A stretch of 64,000 nucleotides of DNA from Nissolia schottii (taxonomy: Eukaryota > Streptophyta > Magnoliopsida > Fabales > Fabaceae). Shown here one piece after another: positions 1 to 11,739 of the stretch. The notes beneath the pieces are model-generated. The model searched no databases and was not told where the DNA came from. It was given only the letters and a program-made list of their open reading frames with translations. A program made the position numbers and the translations under genes. Numbering within the stretch: position 1 is the first letter of the stretch; every line of letters starts with the position of its first letter. Location of the stretch: contig QANU01034901.1 of the NCBI GenBank assembly GCA_003254905.1, forward strand, positions 209,857 through 273,856. Reading direction: 5' to 3'.

Positions 1-350
1 GGGGGGCGGGGTGGAGGTAGATAAAGAACTACACATATATACTATTATGGATAAATACATATACAAATTGCATGTAGAACATTTTGGGTGCCGTGGCCCC
101 CCTTGGCTCTGCCCTTGTCCATCAGATGTCTCACACATCAATATTGTGAGCTAGCATTGTAGGTTATGATGTTGATGTGTGAAATATCTAATGAAGCATA
201 GCAAGAAAAAACTCTTGCTCCAAGAACACCTAAGAAATTTTGTTCTCCAAGTTATCAAGACCACCAAAATCATGAAGACCCTAAATACATCAATGTCATA
301 ATGTTTTAATTTTATTGTGATGGATGTAATTGTTTTGGATTTATATATAC
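1..350. other. Z-ISO intron or flank, no gene seen
   Basis: This stretch follows, on the minus strand, the donor site of Z-ISO exon 3 (exon end at 351), so it should be intron sequence. No exon matching the C-terminal half of Z-ISO is visible here. It contains a short foldback (121-192) and otherwise AT-rich sequence without recognisable coding potential. Confidence 0.6.
121..192. repeat. short foldback (inverted repeat)
   Basis: Arms at 121-144 and 169-192 are inverted complements with about 20 of 24 positions matching. The core tcacacatcaa / ttgatgtgtga is perfect, and the loop is about 24 bases. It probably comes from a small MITE inside the Z-ISO intron. I see no clear target-site duplication. 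Confidence 0.5.
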
Positions 351-1717
351 CTGTGGATGCCTGGTTATTCTCATAATCCCGGTCTCCCAGAGATGTAACT
401 TAGGCTTGTCAACTGCTGCAACCTCTAGAAGATTAAAGGTTGAAGGATATAGGAAAAAGAAGGAGATGAAGTTAGAAAGCCACACAATTTGATGAACACA
501 AGGAACATTCTGGAGCTGCCAGAGCTGAAGTCCATCGTATCTGTGGTTAATAAAATACACCTATATCATATAATGCCAAACATGAGCAAACACAAGTTAG
601 TTTGAGTCAACAAATCAATAGTATCATTGTGGAGGAGAAGATATATGAAATCTGTTATTGCAACTTAGACAAAATAGTGTTGTGACTCACAATGGTAGTG
701 ACAGCCAAAGGGAGTGATGTTCCTGCAAAAAGAACGCGGTAACCTCTTTCTCCGATGAATTTCTCGCCGGTGTCGCGGAAGCTTGCCAAGCCACTGTGTA
801 CACTTGCAAATATGAGAATCAAGATCAACATTACCACCTGCACAGAAAGAGAAAGAGAGAGAGAGAGTCAATTACCAACCAAAATCCATTGCAGCTTTCA
901 AATCGGTAACCATCATGGAAAAATTATAACTTTGTCTCAATTCAGGTTCAGTTAGACTTCAGGGGAAGCAGAAAAGTTAGCAACTTTCTACACAAGTCAG
1001 TTCCTTTTCCAGAAATCTATTATTGTCCAAGCCATTTCAGAATACAGTGAGTAGGGTTTAATATCATATTCATCGATGTCACAGAAAATTTCCACAAACA
1101 AAAACAACCCATAATAATTGTCAATTTCTAAAAGCACAAGCTTTCCTAATTCTCAACTTAAGCACACAAACTCATTGCATTTCGTGTCATCAATTTCAAG
1201 TGTCAATCAGATAAGATAAACCAACCCATTTTTCTTTTTCCAATTTGAAACAGAGAATGAAAACCAAAAAAGAAATAAAAAGAAAAATCACCTCATGACT
1301 ATCCGAAACTCTCGAAAGGGCATCAACAAAAGCCTTCCCGAACCCAGTTGAATTATCAATCCAAGCCACGTCAAGAACAAACAGAACCACTCCCAAAATT
1401 GCAGCGAAGTAAGCCCAGGAAGTTATTTTCTGGCCTTGAAGATCAAACGCGGCAGAGTCCTCACCCACCAAGCTTGAATCTTTCGTGTCCGCATCTCCAG
1501 CAGAAGCACGGGCAACGAGTTTCTGACATAAAAGGAATGGCTTTGCAGGGAAGAAGCATTGGCAGCACTGTTTTGGTTTCAGGGGAATTGGGGCTGAAGA
1601 AGAAGACGAAGGCGGCAGTGAAAGGGGTGAAAGGAGGTGGTGACGTGGTTTGTGGGACGTGTGGTGGTGATGGGGTATGGAAGAGAAGGAGGTTGAGAGC
1701 ACAAGAGGTGAAACCAT
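351..1717 (-). CDS. Z-ISO: 15-cis-zeta-carotene isomerase, chloroplastic (partial, 3' end off window)
   Basis: Z-ISO isomerises the 15-cis double bond of 9,15,9'-tri-cis-zeta-carotene in plastids during carotenoid synthesis. Three exons are visible on the minus strand: 1292-1717, 691-837 and 351-560, all phase 0 with GT-AG borders, giving 261 residues. Residues 1-70 are Ser/Pro/Thr-rich and transit-peptide-like. GEDSAAF and [21 protein letters not shown] (a membrane helix) follow. Exon 2 carries the NnrU-type helix [19 protein letters not shown], with a His that is probably a haem ligand in the family. Exon 3 holds [26 protein letters not shown] and [10 protein letters not shown]. The order and wording match Arabidopsis At1g10830. 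The remaining C-terminal third (starting around MVGQIVWCLAHT in the family) must lie left of base 1. The start is the first ATG of an uninterrupted plastid-type leader. Confidence 0.93.
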
Positions 1718-1818
1718 GTTTTGGTTTCAAGAAAGCAGCATGAAAATGTGTGTGGGCGTTGGAGGAGGAAAGCATCTAGAGATGGTTATGCTCGGGGGTT
1801 GGTGTTTTGGACTGGGCT

Positions 1819-1842
1819 GGAATGGAATGGAATGGAATGGAG
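1819..1842. repeat. GGAAT microsatellite
   Basis: About four to five tandem copies of the 5-base unit ggaat lie roughly 100 bases upstream of the Z-ISO start codon, in the 5' UTR or promoter. Confidence 0.85.
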
Positions 1843-2040
1843 TGGGGATGCAAATTCGTTGGGCTACACCTACACGTGGAGTTAAGCAATAAGGACACTT
1901 ATACTTGCACTAACTCCTAGGTTCTAATATAAGTTATTGAATAGAAAAACGATACATATAGTCATTTGAGCCAAGTTCACACTTAATTAACTAAGCTGTT
2001 ACATCAAAATTTTATTTAATAATAGATAATAAAAAAACAA

Positions 2041-2268
2041 AAATGTTATATATACACTCAATTTTATATATCCATACATACACTATTAATAATACACAAA
2101 CTTTATTCTCATGAGTGCACAAACATTTTAAATTTATAGATGATGTTCTCAATTATACTTAATTAAGTGCACAAACATTACATGCATTAAAACACAAACT
2201 TTATATATACAAGTATAGAGTGTATGTATGATGTATATTTTTTGGTGTACGTGTAGAAGGACTCATGA
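2041..2268. repeat. small AT-rich inverted-repeat element, relative of the 12-13 kb repeat
   Basis: Arms at about 2066-2087 and 2217-2238 are inverted complements (core ccatacatacact / agtgtatgtatg). The interior carries the phrase gtgcacaaacatt twice, and the element ends with ggtgtacgtgtagaaggactc (2244-2264). The same interior phrase and nearly the same end (ggtgtacgtgtggtagggctc, 13301-13321) occur in the repeat element at 11.7-13.3 kb, so the two look like members of one dispersed non-autonomous family. The superfamily is not resolved. Confidence 0.5.
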
Positions 2269-2752
2269 AAAAAAAAAGTGCACCTATAACAACTCTTTTT
2301 AATACATTGGTTCCACGTTAAAAAAGTTGTGTTTTTCCGAATAAATAAATTCACACCTACCTAACGATCCGGGTGTGGTTCCCTAAAGTTTATGTTCAAA
2401 TATCAATCTCAACAAAGAATTTATTAGGGAATTAAGCTAATAATAGTTAAATTATTAAGGTAATATCGTTCATCCTTTTTAATGGATAAATTATTTCAAT
2501 GCACTATAAGTAATATGCAATTAAGGTTAATATAATGGTGAGAGATTTAAGTAACATGTATGAGATTTTAAATAAAAGGTTTCATGCATACTACTAAATT
2601 CCTTTCACAATAAACTAATTTTAGTGGCTTAAATTAACTAAGCCTAACTTGATTTTAAAAATTAGTTCTTGTGCAAAGTTGCTCAAATAATTATAAAAGC
2701 TATTATGATTATATCCTTTAACAATGTGAAATTTAACACACTTCTTCACGAT
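2269..2752. other. intergenic, nothing recognised
   Basis: AT-rich spacer between the Z-ISO promoter side and the palindromic element. No coding potential or RNA gene is seen. Confidence 0.6.
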
Positions 2753-2760
2753 AAGAATTA

Positions 2761-2810
2761 GGGATTTGGATCTTCTAAAGTGAGTTTGTCACTTTAGAAG
2801 ATCCTTGTCC
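2761..2810. mobile_element. 50-bp palindromic micro-MITE with 8-bp target duplication
   Basis: Arms ggatcttctaaagtga (2768-2783) and tcacttTAGAAGATCC (2789-2804) are perfect 16-base inverted complements round a 5-base loop. The complementarity continues imperfectly to gggattt at one end and ttgtcc at the other. The whole is flanked by exact direct repeats aagaatta at 2753-2760 and 2811-2818. The 8-bp duplication fits a hAT-type insertion. It is far too short to encode anything. Confidence 0.75.
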
Positions 2811-3348
2811 AAGAATTAAATATATATGTGCGGTTACTATTAAACCTAGGATAAACTCATAAACATGAATACCATTTTAAAATTGAGGGAGCCAAATTTT
2901 TATTTATTTATTTTGATTAATGGCCAGCTTACCACATTCATAAACTCAAAATGTTTAGGATTGTCATATCACAAAATGTGATAATGTCAATGATGTATAA
3001 AGAATGTTGGAGGTCTCAATTTCTCTGTTACAAGACCTTCTCCACCATTAGTGGTTCTCTACCAACTTTACATCCAACCGTTTTTCGTTAGCATTTTCAT
3101 CTTGCAGGCCCACATTTGGCGTGTACAACTGTTCTCTCTCGAATCCTACTTTAAAAAGTAATTGCATACACATGATTTGGCATACTCATGATATACATAA
3201 CAACCATCCTCCAAGTTTGGCATAACTTGGAAGAAGAGAAGAGTTACTACAAAACCAAACCAACTTTGAAACTTGGTGCTTCTCTCTTTTCTTTTCTTTT
3301 TTTCTTTCAAGGCTTACACACACATTCTCTTCTCTTCTGAGGTTGACA

Positions 3349-4661
3349 ATGTCTGCTGCTTTGGGAGCTGTCTCAGCAAACAAGGATGTTACTTTTAAAG
3401 CTCAAAATTTGGATGAAGAGATAAAAAACAAAGGGGCCAACAAGGTTGGTGAGGAACCAAACCAGCTTCATTGCAGTGATGGTGTCTATGATGATGATGC
3501 TGAAGAAACTGAGGCAGATGAAGAAGAGGAAGAATCCAAGTTGGAATCTGGCAAGGAAATTGATGTTGGCCCTCAATTTTCTCTCAAGGAGCATCTTGAG
3601 AAAGACAAAGTAAGATTTCCCAATGTTTCTTGACTTCTTCACTGCTCACTTCTGATTTTGAACTGTCATTTGATGAAACCTTTTTTGTATTTTCAAGGAT
3701 GATGAGAGTTTGAGAAAATGGAAGGAGCAGCTTCTTGGGAGTGTTGATATTTCTTCTGTTGAAGGTACTTACTTTTTCCTGTAACAATTCTACAGATGAT
3801 TTTGTAACACATTAACTTGACTGGTGTTTGGTTTTCTGTTCTGACCCCTTAGAATCGATTTTGGGCCGTTAAAGTAAGAATTTTTTTTTACTTCTGGTGG
3901 CTGTCAGATTCGATTTTGGCCTCTCTCACCGAGAATCCAAACATGCACTATGTCTTTTAAATTTCATTTCAGCTCCTATTTAGTTTTTGCAAGACCTGAA
4001 ATTCTAAAACCAATTCTGCTGAAATCCCAGAGAATAGAGATCCAGAAGCGAAGATATTAAGCCTCACCATTATATGCCCAGGCAGGCCAGACCTCATCCT
4101 GCCAATTCCATTTACTAATGATTCTAAGAAGAGTATCTTCATTCTCAAGGAAGGAAGCCAATTCCGCCTCAAATTCACATTCACCGTCGCCAACAACATC
4201 GTTTCCGGCCTCAAATACACCAATTCTGTTTGGAAAACTGGTGTTAGAGGTGAGACATGGGCCTCATTTTGTGTTTAGAGTTAGACAGATTAATTAAACA
4301 GCCATATCTCAATTGTCTTGGTTACATGGCTTTCATGAATTTCATGAAACAGTGGACAATACCAAAAAAATGCTGGGAACTTATAGTCCACAGCAGGAAC
4401 CATATACATATGAATTGGAAGAAGAAACTACTCCTTCAGGCTTCTTTGCTAGGGGAACCTATTCAGCAAGAACCAAGGTAAGAAAAACTCAATCACATAT
4501 AGAAAGTTGATTCACTACTTTTTTGTGAATACTATTTTGTTTGTTGAGTAGGAAGAAGGAACTAAGTTCTCTTGCTTCAGTTTGTAGATGATGATAAAAA
4601 GTGCTACTTGGATGCAAGTTACCACTTTGAGATTCAGAAGAATTGGCCTGCACCCCACTGA
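3349..4661 (+). CDS. GDI1: Rho GDP-dissociation inhibitor 1
   Basis: RhoGDI extracts prenylated ROP/RAC GTPases from membranes and keeps them GDP-bound in the cytosol. In Arabidopsis the orthologue SCN1 confines root-hair initiation to one site. Exons are 3349-3609, 3698-3764, 4031-4249, 4353-4477 and 4581-4661, giving 250 aa. Residues 1-80 form an acidic, disordered leader (DDDAEETEADEEEEES). The ROP-binding helical segment follows (FSLKEHLEKDKDDESLRKWKEQLL). The immunoglobulin-like domain contains CPGRPDLILPIPF, FTFTVANNIVSGLKYTNSVWKTGV, ETTPSGFFARGTYSARTKF and the C-terminal strand CYLDASYHFEIQKNWP. The exon 3 acceptor was placed at cccag/4031 because the frame further upstream is closed. 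The ATG at 3349 follows a pyrimidine-rich leader from about 3240. Confidence 0.95.
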
Positions 4662-4897
4662 GATTCAATCCTAATTCCTAAGTAGTTTACTGGTGGATTT
4701 TACTTCCTTTGGCATCTTGTATCTTTCTGGGAGTTATTGAAATCCAACTTTTTGTTTATTGAATTCAGTTAGTAAAGTTGTGCACATGGATGCTGCATAA
4801 TAGTGCTAACCCTCCCCTTCTCTTGTAAGGACTTTTTTTTCCTTTCATTCTAATAACTTGAATTTGCTTAATACGGTAAAAGAGAAATAATATTTGT

Positions 4898-5024
4898 ATT
4901 TATTTTGTGTGAGACATTGTGCTGACTTACATTGTAATTGTCATTAGATGAGATTTATTGATATGTAAATCTCATTAAAATCTCATAAGATGTGAGTCAG
5001 CATAATGTCTCACACAAAATGAAT
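4898..5024. mobile_element. MITE with about 29-bp terminal inverted repeats
   Basis: Terminal arms around 4898-4926 and 4996-5024 are inverted complements. Of the central 24 positions (ttttgtgtgagacatt... against its complement) only one differs. Total length is about 127 bp, AT-rich and non-coding. No convincing target-site duplication could be fixed, so the superfamily is open. It lies 0.24 kb downstream of the RhoGDI stop. Confidence 0.75.
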
Positions 5025-6466
5025 CTAAATAACACAACCTATTTTAAGAGTGTGAAGGGTGAAAGGATGGGGTTGGCAATGGACCCCACGTGGATAAAGA
5101 AATAGATGCCAACAAGTATCTTCAACTACTGGCTGTGATTTCTGAAGCAAATGGCCAAAAGTTCCATCAATTCTCTGGTGGTCCAAAGGCTTTTCTGATA
5201 TGATCACCACATGCTGTTTACTAATGATTGATATCAGAAAAAAAGAGGGTAAAAGCAAAATTTCCACTGGAATTATTTTGTCATGAAGACATGAACCAAA
5301 ATTTTATGTAAGTGCTTTGGGATTTTCTATTTTCCAAGTTCTTGAGTAATTTGTCATCTTAGATATGTGTAAATTAGATGCGTGACTTTAATATAACTCC
5401 AAAAAGATATGTACCTTTCTATTGTGTATCAACTGCAATGCACATGGCATTTTATGTTAACCTCATTGTTAGTTCATTGTGCTCGAGTTATTGTTCTTCA
5501 AAGTTTCAACAAATAATCCGACTTCAATTAAAACAAAAGTGAACCTAAGCATTGAACCACCAACTCCTCATTTCCACCTTCCCCTTCACCTTCACCTTTT
5601 TTTTTCCCCCTTCAGTTTTCACTTGTTTGTCTCTTGTATTGTAGATTGCAACTTGCTCATTATGGATTTATGGTACAAATAACCACTCTCAGCAACAAAA
5701 GAAAAAATGAAATAATAATAGCAGTGGCCTAATAGAATTATGAAGTTTGACCATTTTATTGCCAATTGAGTGCGGCATGTTCTGCAAACAAAGAGGATTG
5801 GTGTTTCCATATACACTTTTTCTTGCACTCCTTGTAGATATTCTTGGTGGGCATCAAAAGTTTTGATCCAAGGGAAATAAGGACATCCCATCAAGCTTCC
5901 TTCCTTTCCAAGTAAAGATCCATAATTACTAAAGTAATGATCACAAAAATCGTTAACAACACATAAGCAACAACAGTTAGCCACTAATCAATATAGGGAA
6001 TATTAGGAATATTTCTAAGGCAACTATGTGGGCCACAGCTTTACATAAAGCCACACAATTCTATGTTTAACTTTGGGAAAAAGATTATTATGATCAATTA
6101 TGGGAACGAGAAGCAAAGTGAAATTACACATAAATTTAATTGTGTAGGTACTATGTAGCATCACCCATATCAGTCATACTATTCTTCATTTCTTTCTTTG
6201 TTTTCCAAACATTTTTTTCTTGTTTCATTTTAACAGAATAGATATTCAAAGACTCGCAATCAGCAAATAAGAAAAGTAATGAAATTACCACTCAACTTTT
6301 CTATTGCCTGATGTCAAATGCCACTCATTTTTGTATAATGTACTGTACAAAGCCTTTTAGACAAAAATATATACATGCCATCTCTAGTTTCAAAAACAGA
6401 ACTTAAGCAAACAACAAATGGCAACCAATGATATCTCTCTGGAGAGAGTAGATTAGTAGTCCGGAA
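5025..6466. other. intergenic spacer
   Basis: No gene is supported. Open frames here (for example 5619-5984 on minus) lack splice context and family matches. The right end includes the 3' UTR of the MACPF gene. Confidence 0.6.
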
Positions 6467-9400
6467 TCACCAGTAATCCAACAATGCAAACTTAACTTGT
6501 ATTCCAATCTTACCACCCTCGTTCACAAGTTTAGCAGCTGTTACCAACCAATGACCGGGAGCATCGTGCGGGCCTCGCACAACCTCCGCTGTCTCCACAT
6601 ATTTTAGTAATTTACCAGAGCGTACTGGCACAGGTGGACCGTCTGGATAGATGCCGGAGTTAAGCGCAGCTGGAGGCTGCTTCTTCCGTGGACCGGTGAC
6701 ACTATGCTGAGTGAACGAAAATGTTGTGCTCAAATTTGTGAGGAAAGATGATTTTCTTGAACCCTCTGGTGCACCGGCCCATTCTGACTTCCGGATACTG
6801 CAATTGGGTATATGAGTGAAAAGAAGGCGCAGATGAAGCACATTCCTTGGCCAACTCCCTTTGCTAAGGATTTGTGCACCGGTTACAATATAAACACCAT
6901 CTGAACTGTTCAACCAGTTAGGGTCATGCTTGACCACTGAAGTGCACACGTTTGAGAATCTCTTCCATCTGATGGGTTCCAGAAACTGGCCACTGGATTC
7001 ATGATCGTCAGACCCTCGCCACACGGATGATGCGCTCGTGGTTGAGGTGCCAGAAGAGAGGATCATCGTATTTGGGAGGCTTGAAAGATGTTGAACATGT
7101 AATGCAAGTCTATCACATTTCCTTCCCTCCAAGTACAAGCGGAGGCCAACCACCGGTTTTTGTTCGGTTACTACCTGGCAATTTGCATACAATAACATAA
7201 TTAGCAAGGAGTATAGTGTGAATTTTAAGAATAAAGGGTCAAGAACTCAAGGTAGTTACCAATACCGAGATAACATAACTGGATAAAAATAAAACGAGGG
7301 TGAAATCCCCACAAAGCTATGAGGCGCATATTACAAAGAGACACTGAAAGAATAAGCTCGTAGTACTAGTATGATCTTCTTTACTCTTAGATTTAAGGAT
7401 TATGACATGTTGGAACTGAGAACATTTCTGAGTTGTCTCCCCTAAAACATCAAATCCCAAGAGGAAGCCAGAAACTCACATAAAAGGCTAGATACCAGAA
7501 TGATCCACTATAAAATATAGATCATCCAAATTCACACTTTTCATATGTCGCATTTTGCCACATTCAGGGTGTTTTTGGTATGGGGTTAAAAATGGGAGTG
7601 AATTTTCATGGATTATATTCATGATTAGTAGATTATTTAGGGGATAAGCATAACCTAACTGGCTAATGTGTAATATTTTAAGGGGAAAATATATATTTTT
7701 TTGCCATTTATGTGAGCACTACACTCAACTAATTTGTTTTTCTTGTTTATTCTAGGTTTTTTCCTTTCTTTCTTGTGTTCTGCTCTGCTTTTGTATTTGT
7801 TTCTTCATTTTCTCTATTGAAATTTCTTATAAAAGAACCAAAGTGTATCCGATAAAAAATAAGGGTTACAACTAAAATATCCGATAAAAGAATTAAGTAG
7901 TACAGAAACAGTATCAGGTTATAACCCAGCTAGGTTTACCGCAATTTCACAAGCCAAAAGTGACAGCAGAAATTCCTGACACTATTAAGCAATAATTTTG
8001 TCAAAGTAAATATTAAACTCAAATATAAGAGTGAAGTTGAACACAAGCTACACTAGCTTACTCAAACAGAAGGGTTTGGTTAACAGTACCGGTGTAGAGC
8101 TGATATGAAGCTTTGGACCCATGAAACTAAATTGCAAGGAAGGGGAAGAACTCTTTTTCTGCTGATGCCTAAGAGGTAGCTCGCAAAACATTGGTGCCCA
8201 TTGCCTGGGAATTTGAAACTCCAAGAAATATTGTAAATCTTCAAGAGGAGGCTTATCTGTAGAGAACAAGTGAATCAATTAAGTTTTGTGAAACCTTAAC
8301 AGTAAAAGGAAATTAACAATGATACTATGCAAGAAATGATGGCTTTGAAACTTCATGTATCGAAAAGTAAAGCTCAAAAGGATAACTTAAGCACCCAAAA
8401 CACAATAGATTTTAGGGAAAAGTCTATTTAACACACTTCAACTTTACACAAGGTGCTGTTTAGTTCCTAACTTTAAAAATGTGCAAGATGGTCCTTAGAT
8501 TCCCTAATGTCCGTGAAAAGTTCCTCACAACTGATGTCCATGGAAAATTTGATGGAAAGCTGTCATGTCATGTCATGTGTTTGGCCAGGATTTTATGGTT
8601 ACAATTTCTGTCAAATTTTGGACATCAGCCAAGAAGACCATTTTGCACATGTTGGGAAGTTAGAAGACCATCTTGGATCTTGGCCATTTAAAGACTAACA
8701 CATCGTGAGAAGTTAAAAGGAGTAAGAAGTAAATTGAAATCTTCCCTAGTTTTTATGTTGGAGCTCATCTATATCACGGTTTATCATTTGAAATGAATAA
8801 TAGATAAAATCTTGATGTGGATAAATGTAGTAGAATATAATATTACTGTACGAGCTGAGAAGAACATACAACGTAAATACAAATTGATTGCATGGCTAAG
8901 ATAGCCGCTTCCAGGAATTCCAGTCAGAAGTGAGGAAATAGGAACAAACTTGAACAGGATTGCTTCAGGATTAGAAGGCACTGTCTGGAGCCAATTTGAG
9001 TGACTGTTCTTGAACACATCTCCTCCTCTCTTTGAGCAAATAATAGTGAGGCCCTGTTCCAACATAAAGCAATATATTCACATCCTAGATTTTTTCCATT
9101 TTTTAATTTCAAATGGCAAATATTTCCCATTTGGGGCTTACATCTTTGCTCGATGTTTCTGAAATAGTGGTGAACTGCATTGTGTTTGATTGCATCACAC
9201 GATTAAAGACCTCAGGGACCTGTAAGAATAGAAAGATTGCATCAACAAAAATGTAACAGATAAGTTAAAGTTAGAACTTAAAAGATAAAGCAATATACCT
9301 TCTGTTTGCCATCTGCTGTCTTCCTCTGTAGTAAAGTAGGACTTCTTACATCTGAAAACAAAAAATCTCCAAGATCCTCTAAATGTCTTCTGAGATCACC

Positions 9401-10547
9401 AGGAGGAATCTTTGAAGAATGTTTCTGTTTGACACATATCACGTCTTGACCACCAACAGCCATACCTACAACTATGTGCGTACCATACATCTGAACGAAC
9501 CTGCCTAACAAAATTGATTAGCATCATATACTCATCAACATATTAACCCAAAATCATACACCATTCAAACTGCGAACACCAATTTACATCAACAGAGATT
9601 GGTGCTATCAAGGAGATTTGGAGTCTATAAAGGTAATTTGAGCAGTGCATCGAAGGAAAGAAGATTCAACATTCTTTTATCAATCAATCCATTACAAAGC
9701 AGACTAATTTTTCTAGGATGGTCTCAAAATGACGAGAGCATAAAAACCAACAAAAAATCGAATTTAAGACACCCAATATCATAAAATGTTATAGCAAGTG
9801 CAAATAATATAGTTATGGTGTCAAGATTACCTAGACAATGCTGCTGGATCCCATTGAGCTGGAACAGACTTCTTCACATCCTCATGAAGCATCAGTGGTG
9901 AAGCTGTTAGGTGCAAATAGTAGAGCGAAATGAAATAGCCATCAAAAGCAAGATACTTGGTGTCAGCAGCATCCCGGAACCAATCACCACTCAAATCAAA
10001 GAGAGCATTAAAATAGCCAGAAGGGATTTTCCCTTGCACTGCCGATTTCTGATTAAGCAACTCAGACATCTGCAACGATTAGAAAAAAAATATAAATATA
10101 CACGCGCGCACGCGCGCACACACACACTCACACATAACTAACACTTAAAACAAAGCACAAAAAATGAAACAAATCATACGCATATCTTAAAATAAACACA
10201 CAGTAACACAAATCTTTCTAATCTCGCTTCTTCTAAAACTAAGAGAGAAGAAGGGTGAAACAAGGGACCTGGTTGAAGTCAAGTACATCAGATTTGAACC
10301 TTATCCGATCCCCTTTATCACAGCGAATATCCTCAGAGACCCCTCTAATGGTAATGGCAGCTCCACCAGCTCCAGGGATCAATATATCCCTCTTGTGCTG
10401 TTCATCAAGCACCACCAACCTCTTCCTACCTCTCCCAATTCCCTTCGCAAACTTCAACCGAAAATCGCTGGCCAAGTCGAAACCTTTCCCAACACACTCC
10501 AAAGCCCTAATCTGAAACTGCACACCCTCCTCCTCCTCCACCGCCAT
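6467..10547 (-). CDS. MACPF domain-containing protein (CAD1/NSL1 family, At1g14780-like)
   Basis: Plant MACPF proteins of this family (CAD1, NSL1) restrain salicylate-dependent cell death. The fold is that of perforin and complement C9, but a plant pore has not been firmly shown. Exons on minus are 10269-10547, 9831-10069, 9299-9500, 9142-9219, 8870-9053, 8090-8256 and 6467-7174, giving 618 aa. Family landmarks in order are ALECVGKGFDLASDFRLKF, DKGDRIRFKSDVLDFNQ, KIPSGYFNALFDLSG, KYLAFDGYFISLYYLHL, QWDPAALSRFVQMYGTHIVVG (the MACPF signature YGTHIV), CSKRGGDVFKNSHSNWLQTV, PGSGYLSHAINLYLRYKPP, PRQWAPMFCELPL, GLRLYLEGRKCDRLA, and the C-terminal GHWLVTAAKLV ahead of the end FALLDYW. I chose Met at 10547 (MAVEEEEG); an upstream in-frame ATG at 10613 exists. 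There is no signal peptide. The length fits the family (about 560-630 aa). Confidence 0.93.
8461..8670. mobile_element. intronic foldback transposon remnant
   Basis: Within MACPF intron 5, 8461-8497 (cctaactttaaaaatgtgca) and 8635-8670 (gcacatgttgggaagttag) are imperfect inverted complements of about 35 bases. Weaker outer complementarity reaches to about 8413 and 8730. The spacer includes a catgt-type microrepeat (tcatgtcatgtcatgtg). The structure is typical of a degenerate MITE. Confidence 0.5.
10088..10135. repeat. CA/CG-rich microsatellite in MACPF intron 1
   Basis: Alternating purine-pyrimidine tract (cacgcgcgcacgcgcg followed by acacacacac) just inside the intron upstream of MACPF exon 2. 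Confidence 0.8.
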
Positions 10548-11700
10548 ACCCCCCAAATCAAAATCAGAACTTTCCCACAGAAAATGAACGACCCACAAAC
10601 AGGAACAAATCAAAAAAAGGGGAAAAAAGACAAGTTAAGTAAGGGATGCAATAGGTTTTAGGTCCTAGTTCACCGACTAATGGGTTGGCGACAAAGAAAG
10701 GTTTGGAGTTTAGGTGCAAATGGGTATCGGTTACAGATGATGGCGAATCCAATGAAGGTTCCCGGAAGATTGGGCGGTGGATCAGTGAATCTTAAGTAAC
10801 CTTTTTTTCTTTTTTTCTTTTTTTCTTTGAGGAGGAAGCAAGGAGGCGCAAAAGGTGGGTAGTAATTGGTCCAGTGTTGAATTTTTGACTCTGTCAAGAT
10901 AGCGTCGTTGTTGATTGTTAAAGAGGGGAAAGGAGGAGAAGTACGAAAGCTGTTTCTATTTACACAATTTTAACACTGTTTTTAAGCACATTTACAGAAA
11001 ATTAATGGAATAATATAGGAATTGATTTAGAGGTTAAAGCAAATACATTAATATTAATAATTGATTATTAAAAAATAGTAATAGTTTTCTTTTAATTAAA
11101 ATTATTTAAAAAATAATTATATACAGTTATTATCATTATTATTGATTATATTTTAATAATTAAGACGCGGTTACTTTAACATTTAAATTACAAACTAAAC
11201 GACCTATACCCTGTTAGTAACATATATGACTATAAAAAGTTGATATGATTTACCTAGTTTGTGAATGCAATTAAATATATATGAAGAAAAAAGTGTTTTT
11301 AAACAGGAATTTAGAAAAGCAAAATATCTATCAATCAACAATCCAATCTTCGAAAACACAGTGCCCGAATGTCAACTCGACTTTTGTGGTCTTGCTGTGG
11401 TTGCCATTACGACAACTCTTTTTCTTTTTCTTTTTCTTCATTGAACTTTTTAGCCTATGCTTGAAACTTGGGAGGACAGTGCGAGCGGAAAACGGCAAAA
11501 AAAGAAAAAAAAGAAGTGAATGAAAAATATATTTAAGAGGGATTTAAAAATGAAAAAGAAATGTTAAAAGAGGGATGGAGTGTTACTTTTGTGTCATTCA
11601 AAGTCTTAGATTCTTTTCCCTTTAAATTGGAGAGTTTTAACACATAACTGCTTTATGTACGTTCCTAATTTATACACATCTATTTTGTACGGTTTAAATG
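10548..11700. other. MACPF promoter side and AT-rich spacer
   Basis: Holds the 5' flank of the MACPF gene, with homopyrimidine (T7C)n stretches at about 10800-10827, then AT-rich sequence. No gene is seen. Confidence 0.6.
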
Positions 11701-11739
11701 ACAATTAATACAGTATACTTTTTTTATTTGGAAACGACA

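Noticed and set aside
5619-5984. 121-codon minus-strand frame with FVCRTCRTQLA, faintly like a Yippee zinc-binding motif
   Set aside because: Only one CxxC with a few flanking residues agrees. The second CxxC half, other exons and splice sites are absent, so chance is likelier.
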